Source: a virus
DNA: 42,169 nt
IMG/VR virus record: IMGVR_UViG_3300048115_000126
Coordinates: 1-42,169 of that record
Reading direction: 5' to 3' (one strand)
Within the stretch, counting starts at the first letter, position 1, and each line of letters starts with the position of its first letter. The position numbers and the translations under genes were made by a program. Below, piece after piece: positions 6,796-15,254 of the stretch. The notes under the pieces were generated by a model. That model made no database searches and was not told the origin of the DNA. It saw only the letters and a list, made by a program, of their open reading frames with translations.

Positions 6796-9700
6796 CTACT
6801 CTGCGGTTGTTCGTCTATCAATTTCCTGCCTGAGTTCTTCAAAATCAGTTATTTCGCCAAAACGAGTTAATTCGTCACCAGCAATGTTGTTTAAGGTCTC
6901 ACTAGCAACAAATGACACCTTCTTCATTAACGGTCCAATGATTGGATAGTTTGTACCTAGAAGGGGGTCTACAGCCTGTTTAATGTCTCCTGAGAGTACA
7001 TCCTTACCAGCACCCACAAGCGGAGCAAACGCAGCGTCTGCACCAAATCTCTGGGCGTTAAGAGGTAGTTCTAAAACACCAAGTACACCTGACTGGCTAA
7101 GCAATCGCAACATGTCATTCTCAGACATATCTAGTGGACTAATTGGTTCTTTGAATCGAGACAAGTCCTTAAGTACGGTTGTCATATAGGCAAATGCTAA
7201 TGCAGTTCCCAAGTAAGCAATAAGGTGAGCGTTACGCATAGCCTGTTGTTTCTTGTTGCCTGTGTAGCCGTTCATAAATCTACGATACACCACACGAGAC
7301 ATACCAAGCATAAAGCTTGAGTACTGAAACGCTATACGAGCTGATTCACCCGCAAACGTACCAGCTTGCAATCCAAGACGTGATATTGCCTGTGCACCAG
7401 CGTCTGGCTCAATAACTGCCTCTTTCATGTAGTGTCCATAAAAAGTGCTGAGCTTACGCTGTAGTTTAGTATTGTCTCCAATGTTAGACGGACCAAGACG
7501 ATACACACCATCAGGAGTCTTCTGTACATACTTTGCAAGTGACATAACTTCGTCAGGAGTAAATCCAAACTCGGTCATGCGAAGCATAGTAGTGTCGTTC
7601 ATCTTACCAGTGCGGAGTTGCTTAGCTATGTCTGACGATAAGTAATCAAGAAAGAATTGTTGGTGAGCTCCTGTAAACCTGTTAAGACCGTTAATTTCAA
7701 ATAGCGCATTACTACCAAAGTCAAGCCAACCCATACCCTTACCTTCATCGGTAACGACACGACCTGCATAAGTTCTCATAACCATATCAAAACCAGCACC
7801 TTGAGCTTTATACCAAGCACTCATAGCTTTCTGGTCGCCTTTAAACTGTCGAGATACCGCTTCCTTGTAAGATTTTACAAAGCCTGCAAACCCTCTGCCA
7901 TCAATCCCCAAAAAGCTTAACGTAGCTAAGGACAGTGGTATGTCTGACAGAGTTGATAGTCCAGACCCCGCTAAGTAAGCCAAGTTTGATACACTACGTG
8001 CCTTCTTGAAGATTGATGATAACTGTACATCTGCAGGATTATCTAATACACCCGAGACTTGGTCAACTGTAGCATCAAAAACCTTGTAGGACAGCGAGCC
8101 ATCATTAAGGTTGTTATCTCTAGCAATCTTCTTAATATTGCCACCTACATCGTGACCTAAGTGTTTGACTAAAGATATGCGTTCTGAACGACCACGAATC
8201 TGCTCAAGCATCAAACGTCCAAGACTTTGGTAGTTACCAAATTCAATACGTGCTTCGATCTCAAAACGTGGCTTAAACGCAATCTTCATAGATTTGCGGA
8301 ACGCACCAACTGCTGATGGATTTGCAACGTCTGGGTCTAGTTCAAACTTACCATTAACAATCTCGTTGTACATAGTCGAAAGCATAGCTCTGTGATCAAA
8401 CTTAACATATGCCTTCTTCTTAACATTCTTAGCCTTATCAACTGCCGAGACAGGTGGCTCCATAATACCACCGTGTAGCATAAAAGTTTTACCCAGATCC
8501 ATCATGTTCATCATTTTACTAATGAACTCTTTCTCTGTCATCGAAGCTACAACCTGACGATCATAGCGCATTGTGTAACCAGAGAAACCTTTGCGTTCAC
8601 GCATGTTAACACCGAGATAGTTAATCTCAGCCATCTGACCTTTGTTAATCTTACGGATAACATCAACCAGACCCTCCCAAACTGGGATACCTTCCCAACG
8701 CTTGGGCATCTTACCAGTTGTCATTGCGGTCATTATATCAATGTGCATCTGTTTAGACGCAGCTTTGACATCATTACCGTAAGCCCGTATTAAAGCTGGA
8801 TTATCAAACGAAGCTTTCTTATACGAACTCATGTAATGAGATACATCTTCGCCTAAGAATATAACTTCTAAATCATGCTGTGTTAAATAGTCCAACAACG
8901 GTAGTTGGTCTCTGCGAATCTGCTCTTCAACAAGACGTTGCACAGACGGTCCTAAATCTACACCAGCTCGGCGGTTGCCGTCTAACAAAGTCTTAAGCTG
9001 TGCAAGTTTAGCCTTAGCAGTCTTCTTACCCGCAATCGCTTCAATAAGCTTACCACGTACTGATGCGTCGTGAACAGCACGTAGAATCATTGCATGATCT
9101 TCCTCAACTAAATACTTACGTACTTCTGATAATTTCTCAACTGTAGTCTTCTTCTCCTGCAGTAGTATAGTGCCAATGCGCTGAGCGGGGTCTAACGGTA
9201 GCCCCTTGTCTTTCATCATAGCAAGTGCTGCTAGGATTTGATTAGGGTCGTTGAGCTTAGCAATCTTATATATTAGACGAGACCGTTTCATCGAAGCGTC
9301 TAAATTAATAATCATATCCTTCACGTTTTGTGCAGTAAGTGGGATATTAAGAGACTCACTTTCAACAAGTTTAGTGATTGCTTCTGTACGCTTGACGGGA
9401 TCGCTAATCTTAGCGATGTTTAAAATAGTTGGGACAAAAGTATCATCCTGTGTAAGACGAGCAATTGTATCTTCTAAATACTTTTTAGGGTCGGCTTGAT
9501 ACTTGTCATTTTCGTTAGCACGACTGTTAAAGTTATCATTCTCATATGTTTTAGATAATGATGAGTCGCGTGTATCTAAAGAATCATAAACATCAATTCT
9601 AGACACATCAGCTGGTGATGGATTATCTTCGTAAGCTTTCTTAAGTTTTCCTGACAAAGAAGCTTCTTTGCGTAGATCACTCATTATCTTACCTACCTCA

Positions 9701-11700
9701 TACGCTACATCCTTAGGTTTTAATTTTTTATTAAAAACAATATCACTCTTACCGAGGTATCGAGCAATGTTGCCTGCTACGTTAGATATGAAATCAATTA
9801 ACTGACGGTACAAAGACTTGTTTCCGTCATGCAGTGCTTGCCAATAACCCTCTTGACCCATAGCCCATTCCAACAGTACCGCTGGTCGTTCTGTTTTAAA
9901 AGTATCTGGTTTATATTTATTGCTAGTTAAAAATTCATTTAAAGCTTTAGCAATTAGCGGACTATCTGCATAGTCAGTAAGTTGAGTTAAAAGTTCAGGT
10001 GCAAAGTCTTGAATCACGTGAATAGACTCGTGCATCATCATTGAATACATATCAGCAAAATATGCATCGTTAACATTTTTTTGAGTTAGAGGATCACCAA
10101 ATTCAAATGGAGATAATCTTGAATTGTCTAATACTCTGTGTGGTAACTCAACTCGTATTGTAGCACTGCCTTTCTTAACAGCTCCTCTAACGTAAATACC
10201 TTGTCTAATATCTTCAAGAGCAGTTAGTACTCGTCTGCTTTTTTCAAACTTCTTACCTTTAATGTTTAAATTAAAAGTTTTATTAACCATTTCTATAGCT
10301 TGAGTTTCAACCTGATCAAAATACTTACCGTGTGTTTCGTAATATGCATCAAGAGCGTTATTAAGTTCGAGTTCTTTTTTCTTAATAAGCTGAGCATCTT
10401 GTAAAGTCAAAGGTCGACGATTGCCGTTTTCATCAAAGATTAAAGCAGATAGTTCAAGCTCCAAGTTGTTCAAATTAGACGTTTCCTTTAGTAAGCTGTT
10501 AGATAAAGCATATTCTTCCGCAGGGTGGTTAGACGGCACTTTTTTGAGCTTAGAGTGATTTACAACTGTGCCAGTTTCATCTAACTCAATGTCATACTTC
10601 TTGAGTAACGCTATGTCGTCGTCTGTAAGTTTTTTAGTGACCTTACCGCTAAGCACAGCTTCAACAATCCGACTCATTCTATCGGTGTAATCTTTACGTC
10701 CTTTGATCATAGACTTCCCAGAATAGTCTTTACTGTTTAGAATTTCCTGAGCAATATCTTGCTGTAGAGCTTTCAGCTTTAAACCATTAACGTGCGTGTC
10801 TAACGACATATACATTAATGATATATCGTCTACATTGAGATTTGCACCTTCTGGATCTTTTCCTGATAAAAAGTCTTTAATACGAGGATTACCATACAAC
10901 ATCTCTTTAAGGTTAGGATTATCATCCATAGCCATTTCCATTGGAGATCTAAAATCATCAGCCTCCATTAACAAGTTGTGTTGATTTAGCTGTCTCCGAG
11001 CATTTTTAATTTTAAGTGCTTGGCGACTAGCTAAGTATCCGTGACCACCGCCCATAACACCACCTAAAAGTAAATTCATCCCAGCTGACATTTTCAAATG
11101 ATCCAGTGTGTATTCCTCAACACCCGTATCATTCATCACCAACGCATATGGCAACTCTAAAGATGCGTTAACTGCTAACACGTTTTTAAACGTAAGCTTG
11201 CCTTGGTGGAATGCAGTAGCTGCACGTCTACCAGCAGAAGCGTTCATTGCAATAGTTGATTTCGCTAGTTTAGCTGGCAAAGTTAATGGCACTAGATTAA
11301 CTGGGTCTGCCATGCCTCCAGCAAAACTACTAACAAAGTTAGTTATCATCCGATCCTGCCCTTGAATCATTTCGTTCTGACGTGCTCTTCGAGCACCTTG
11401 TTGAATCCGAAAATCTAACTGAGCTTGATTTTCTTCTTTAAATTCAAGACCCAGAATAGGAGCATAGGATTTACCAAACTCGTCTTCTGTAACGTTAGGA
11501 CTGTCGTCTGCTAAGGATTTCGTCTTAACCCAGTTAGCAAACGTTTTCATTATACCAGCTTCATAACTGGATTGAGCCGAGTAAGCTGCTCCAACAAGTC
11601 TACCATAATCTGTAAAACTGTTGCCAGTTTCTCGTTGACGTTCGCGAAACGTAGGTCTGTTAAACTTTGCTTCGTAGCTATCTTGATTTAATGACTGCAT
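6796..11700 (-). CDS. Giant internal virion protein with embedded HExxH zincin motif
   Basis: A 1634-aa protein in the place of T7 gp16, after gp14- and gp15-like genes, so it probably belongs to the ejected core that helps DNA cross the cell envelope. T7 gp16 carries an N-terminal transglycosylase; no such domain is visible here. Instead residues 557-561 read HESIH, in the context MMMHESIHVIQDF, with downstream acidic candidates at E604 (TERPAV) and E611 (LEWAM), consistent with a zinc metallopeptidase-like domain around residues 470-660. The remainder is long, helical and Lys/Asp-rich, with one hydrophobic stretch near the C-terminus (LIAYLGTALAFAYMTTV). The peptidase activity is inferred from the motif. 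Confidence 0.75.
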   Translation of the reverse strand: MQSLNQDSYEAKFNRPTFRERQRETGNSFTDYGRLVGAAYSAQSSYEAGIMKTFANWVKTKSLADDSPNVTEDEFGKSYAPILGLEFKEENQAQLDFRIQQGARRARQNEMIQGQDRMITNFVSSFAGGMADPVNLVPLTLPAKLAKSTIAMNASAGRRAATAFHQGKLTFKNVLAVNASLELPYALVMNDTGVEEYTLDHLKMSAGMNLLLGGVMGGGHGYLASRQALKIKNARRQLNQHNLLMEADDFRSPMEMAMDDNPNLKEMLYGNPRIKDFLSGKDPEGANLNVDDISLMYMSLDTHVNGLKLKALQQDIAQEILNSKDYSGKSMIKGRKDYTDRMSRIVEAVLSGKVTKKLTDDDIALLKKYDIELDETGTVVNHSKLKKVPSNHPAEEYALSNSLLKETSNLNNLELELSALIFDENGNRRPLTLQDAQLIKKKELELNNALDAYYETHGKYFDQVETQAIEMVNKTFNLNIKGKKFEKSRRVLTALEDIRQGIYVRGAVKKGSATIRVELPHRVLDNSRLSPFEFGDPLTQKNVNDAYFADMYSMMMHESIHVIQDFAPELLTQLTDYADSPLIAKALNEFLTSNKYKPDTFKTERPAVLLEWAMGQEGYWQALHDGNKSLYRQLIDFISNVAGNIARYLGKSDIVFNKKLKPKDVAYEVGKIMSDLRKEASLSGKLKKAYEDNPSPADVSRIDVYDSLDTRDSSLSKTYENDNFNSRANENDKYQADPKKYLEDTIARLTQDDTFVPTILNIAKISDPVKRTEAITKLVESESLNIPLTAQNVKDMIINLDASMKRSRLIYKIAKLNDPNQILAALAMMKDKGLPLDPAQRIGTILLQEKKTTVEKLSEVRKYLVEEDHAMILRAVHDASVRGKLIEAIAGKKTAKAKLAQLKTLLDGNRRAGVDLGPSVQRLVEEQIRRDQLPLLDYLTQHDLEVIFLGEDVSHYMSSYKKASFDNPALIRAYGNDVKAASKQMHIDIMTAMTTGKMPKRWEGIPVWEGLVDVIRKINKGQMAEINYLGVNMRERKGFSGYTMRYDRQVVASMTEKEFISKMMNMMDLGKTFMLHGGIMEPPVSAVDKAKNVKKKAYVKFDHRAMLSTMYNEIVNGKFELDPDVANPSAVGAFRKSMKIAFKPRFEIEARIEFGNYQSLGRLMLEQIRGRSERISLVKHLGHDVGGNIKKIARDNNLNDGSLSYKVFDATVDQVSGVLDNPADVQLSSIFKKARSVSNLAYLAGSGLSTLSDIPLSLATLSFLGIDGRGFAGFVKSYKEAVSRQFKGDQKAMSAWYKAQGAGFDMVMRTYAGRVVTDEGKGMGWLDFGSNALFEINGLNRFTGAHQQFFLDYLSSDIAKQLRTGKMNDTTMLRMTEFGFTPDEVMSLAKYVQKTPDGVYRLGPSNIGDNTKLQRKLSTFYGHYMKEAVIEPDAGAQAISRLGLQAGTFAGESARIAFQYSSFMLGMSRVVYRRFMNGYTGNKKQQAMRNAHLIAYLGTALAFAYMTTVLKDLSRFKEPISPLDMSENDMLRLLSQSGVLGVLELPLNAQRFGADAAFAPLVGAGKDVLSGDIKQAVDPLLGTNYPIIGPLMKKVSFVASETLNNIAGDELTRFGEITDFEELRQEIDRRTTAE

Positions 11701-11703
11701 TAT

Positions 11704-14595
11704 CTATTTTTGATACTCTGTAAGAATTTTCTGGAGTCTGGCTTTTTCTTCTGGATCCTTTTCACGAGCAATACCTTGCTTCAAATCATCAATTACTCTT
11801 TGGTCTGCCTGCTCTTCAGTTAAACCAAGTAGAGGTCGATACTTCTCAGTTCTGCTTAATTCACCACGATATTTAATTCCGTGTTGTTCATCAACTCGTT
11901 TCTGCAAAGCTCCTTCGTTTACTCCAAGAATGTTCCTAGCGTAGTAAGAAAATCCTGATACAAAACTTGTGTCTGGGTCTAAGTAGTTATTAAAAAAATC
12001 TACAATGCTTGGCATTACTGCTTCAACAGTTCCGATTGCTTGGTTTACGTTAAAGCCCATAAAGCCGTCATCTGTCTGAACCTTTACGTAGTCTCTATTT
12101 GCTGTCAAGATTAAAAACGGTGCTCGTAGTTGTTGAGTTCCGTCTGGCATAGTCACCATTTCAGGCTCCCCAAATCTTGCTAGCGGTCTCCCTTGCTCGT
12201 CTGTGTTGTTCAACACACCATTGACCCAAGCTTTTGCGTCTTGATCTTCTTGAGTTTGCTCATCTGTACGAGCTGGCAGAGCCCCCAAATTTGTAAACAC
12301 TGTTGGACCAGCAATACTGCGGTCATCTGGTATTCGACCTTCTATGTCGCTATAAAACTCTCTAAGATTTATCTCATCGCCGTATTGATCAAACATTTGG
12401 TTCAAGCCAGAAGCTGCGTACATAAACGCCACATTACCTAAAGTTTCTTGATCGCCCATCTTTCTTTTAAGAATGCTGTAACCACTCACGGTTTTAAGTA
12501 TACCGTCTTCATGCAGGTCATCACTAACATATCCAGCGAGTGCGTTAGGAACTTGAATCAAAGCTCCACTTTCGGAGCGAGCAACTTTGGGTATTAGCAT
12601 ATCAGCTTCACGCATTGCAGTTCTTATATGCTCATACCTTTCTTTATCACTCTTATCACTTAATACATCTAAATCTTTTTGAATAAACCCTTTAAAAATA
12701 GTATCTAATAAATTAGCTCTTGAATTTAATCCCAAGTTTTGTAATAAAGCTTTTTGATTTAATAAAGGTAAAGCATCCTCATATTCGTCCATATCGTTTT
12801 TATTTGAACGAGTAACTAAGTCACTATAAATAGCGTTAACTTCAGTAGATGCTTCCGTCCCTGATTTATAATACGAAAAGAAAGATTCAAGATCGCCTTG
12901 AACCTGTTGAGCTAATAACGCACGTTCTGATTCGGTAGCACTATCTCCACCCATCGTTAACATTCTAGTAGCTGCCATTTTCTGGGCTGTGTAGTTTAAG
13001 AGATCCATTGCGGTTAGGTCTCCACGCTCTAGCCTATAGTTTGCATTAACTATAACATTATCTAGTTCATTCTTAATTATATTTGTTCTTACACTAGCAA
13101 CAGCAGTTTCAACTGCACCAATTGATCCAGTTGGGAACGAAGCTTGTTCTATGTAGAAAACATTTGGAACGCCTTTAATATTTGGGTTTGAGTCAATAAA
13201 AGATTTATATTCTCGCTCTAAATTTGAGTATGCAAACGAATCACCGTTCTTAACTTTTTTAAGTAGATCCGCATGGTACGGTGACAACAACCCTATGTTT
13301 TCTGGTGCGTCTGCAACCTTGTTTAAATCTTTCATCCTAGAACTAAACCAATCATTTAAGCGACTAGCTTCAGTTGGTTGTAGCTTAAATGTGTCAACAT
13401 TACTACCGCCCATTGTTTTGAGCATATCCTCTACCGATTGACGACTAGATTCAGGCTGCATAGCCATTACTTCCAGCATTTGATAAGCAATTGGTTCTGA
13501 GTTGTAATCCTCAGGGTCAAAAAGAATTGCAAAGCTTAACAATGATTGCTTCTTAGTAACCTGCGTTGGGTTTAAATACTCATCGGGTATTGCTGAAATT
13601 ATACCAATCAGTTTAGAAGAATCTTGCGGTGTAATCTGACTTTGATTTGAAACTAAAGATAAACTGCTGTCCGCATTATCTAAATTCGTTTTAGCCAATT
13701 GTTTTTGATATTCAGGATTTTCAATTTCCGTTCGTTTGGCTTTGTATGCTTTACGATACTTAGCAAGGTCACCAGCATCAAACTCAAATCGTTCTCCGTA
13801 TTGTTCAAAGACTTGCTCAACAGCATCACGTCGATCATTAAGCTCATCAATTGTCAGTGGTGTCCCCACTACAAACTGATGCTCAATTAAGCCCATTATA
13901 GAAGCGCGTTCTGAATTACGAAACGCTGGCTGACCCTGATCAATAGTAGCTCCGTCATATGCAATACGTAGCAGGTCATTGTTTGCAACTCCGTCTACAA
14001 TTTCAAGTATCTTATCACCAGTATTGCCCTCTTTATTCTGCCTGTTATTATTCAGTATTGATTGATCAAGTGTTTTTAACGCCTCAAACTGACCTTTAAG
14101 CACGTCTTTTTCTGATAATTCTCTTTCAAACTTACGTTGAGCCCTGTCATATTCGTTCTTTAGGTCAATCATTGCTTTTGTAGAATAATTGTTTTCTGTG
14201 ATATCAGTTGCTGTGCCATCAGCTCGATTTGCGTTTAGCTGGTCTAAACTTAGTTCTATGTTAGCATAAGCATCTCGAGCTGCTTTAAGTTGCTCTATGT
14301 CACCTGTGTTTGTGTGATGCGAGACTTCATCTGCAGCAGCTTTTATTATCGCACTAAGATTACTTCTCGAACCATACACAGCTAACTCCTGAGCAGCATT
14401 AGACTTTCGCTTCAATTCAGCGGTCGCACGATCGGCTTCTACCTCTGCACGTTGCTCAACACGAGCCTGTCCAGCACCAGCTTGTTGAAGTGCTTGACCT
14501 ACTTGAGTGAGTCCGCTCTTAAAGTTAGACGATGTGTCGAAAGCACTGAACGGTGCTTTCTGTTGTTGGGGAGTTCCTGAAAGTCTAATAGCCAT
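11704..14595 (-). CDS. Internal virion protein, gp15-like (963 aa)
   Basis: A long, largely helical, Gln/Asn/Glu-rich protein with no membrane segments and no catalytic motif seen. It starts MAIRLSGTPQQQKAPFSAFD, with an Ala/Gln-rich region (QALQQAGAGQARVEQRAEVE) typical of podovirus core proteins. Length, and its place between a gp14-size protein upstream and the 1634-aa protein downstream, match the gp14-gp15-gp16 order of T7-like phages. It probably forms part of the internal core/ejectosome. The spacing to both neighbours is two or three bases. Confidence 0.65.
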   Translation of the reverse strand: MAIRLSGTPQQQKAPFSAFDTSSNFKSGLTQVGQALQQAGAGQARVEQRAEVEADRATAELKRKSNAAQELAVYGSRSNLSAIIKAAADEVSHHTNTGDIEQLKAARDAYANIELSLDQLNANRADGTATDITENNYSTKAMIDLKNEYDRAQRKFERELSEKDVLKGQFEALKTLDQSILNNNRQNKEGNTGDKILEIVDGVANNDLLRIAYDGATIDQGQPAFRNSERASIMGLIEHQFVVGTPLTIDELNDRRDAVEQVFEQYGERFEFDAGDLAKYRKAYKAKRTEIENPEYQKQLAKTNLDNADSSLSLVSNQSQITPQDSSKLIGIISAIPDEYLNPTQVTKKQSLLSFAILFDPEDYNSEPIAYQMLEVMAMQPESSRQSVEDMLKTMGGSNVDTFKLQPTEASRLNDWFSSRMKDLNKVADAPENIGLLSPYHADLLKKVKNGDSFAYSNLEREYKSFIDSNPNIKGVPNVFYIEQASFPTGSIGAVETAVASVRTNIIKNELDNVIVNANYRLERGDLTAMDLLNYTAQKMAATRMLTMGGDSATESERALLAQQVQGDLESFFSYYKSGTEASTEVNAIYSDLVTRSNKNDMDEYEDALPLLNQKALLQNLGLNSRANLLDTIFKGFIQKDLDVLSDKSDKERYEHIRTAMREADMLIPKVARSESGALIQVPNALAGYVSDDLHEDGILKTVSGYSILKRKMGDQETLGNVAFMYAASGLNQMFDQYGDEINLREFYSDIEGRIPDDRSIAGPTVFTNLGALPARTDEQTQEDQDAKAWVNGVLNNTDEQGRPLARFGEPEMVTMPDGTQQLRAPFLILTANRDYVKVQTDDGFMGFNVNQAIGTVEAVMPSIVDFFNNYLDPDTSFVSGFSYYARNILGVNEGALQKRVDEQHGIKYRGELSRTEKYRPLLGLTEEQADQRVIDDLKQGIAREKDPEEKARLQKILTEYQK

Positions 14596-14597
14596 AA

Positions 14598-15254
14598 TTA
14601 ACGATATGCTTGTCTACCTAATGTTGAATAGTTTCCTACTGTGGGTGTTTTTGATTGAAACATCGGTCCTTTACCAAAGTTGTTACTCATTTCAGCTGCA
14701 TTAGCAAAACCACCAATAGCAGTAGAAACTGCACCAAGCTTAGCTTGACTAGCTTGTTGTCTAAATTGGAATGCTTGATTAGCTGCCGATGCTAGAGTTA
14801 AATCACGATCTGCCATACCAAGAGAATACGCAAGACCCATTTGTCTGCCAGAATCTTGGTACTGTTTAAATCCTTCGTAAGTCTTTTGCGACGCATCAAA
14901 GTCAAACTCAGCAAGTTGAGTGTTAGCTTGATTTTCAGCTGCTTTAAATACATCTAAATAAGAACCACCAAATTTAGGTCGATTACGAATTTTACCTAAC
15001 TCAGCTGTAAGTTTTTGAGATAAATTCTTACGTGCAACAAGAGATTGTCGCATCATTGTATTCTTTTCTAACTGACTAACGCTTTGTTCGAACGATAAAT
15101 CGTTCTGCTGTGCTACCATATTGTTAACAGCCACCTGAGCATTATAACGACCCTGAGCCTCAGCTGCTGTTGCTGCCTTTCTTTGAGCAGCAGCTTGATC
15201 AAGTTGTCCTTTTACGGAGACTGCTGTCCCCAAGAGAAATATTGCAGTAGCCAT
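14598..15254 (-). CDS. Internal virion protein, gp14-like (218 aa)
   Basis: An Ala/Gln-rich helical protein with a mildly hydrophobic N-terminus (MATAIFLLGTAVSVKGQLDQ) and a long amphipathic central helix (residues 20-90, AAAQRKAATAAEAQGRYNAQV). This is the usual appearance of T7 gp14-like ejection proteins, which insert in the outer membrane. It sits between the gp12-like tail protein and the gp15-like protein, as in T7. Its ATG overlaps the upstream stop by one base. Assignment is by length, composition and synteny. Confidence 0.6.
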   Translation of the reverse strand: MATAIFLLGTAVSVKGQLDQAAAQRKAATAAEAQGRYNAQVAVNNMVAQQNDLSFEQSVSQLEKNTMMRQSLVARKNLSQKLTAELGKIRNRPKFGGSYLDVFKAAENQANTQLAEFDFDASQKTYEGFKQYQDSGRQMGLAYSLGMADRDLTLASAANQAFQFRQQASQAKLGAVSTAIGGFANAAEMSNNFGKGPMFQSKTPTVGNYSTLGRQAYR

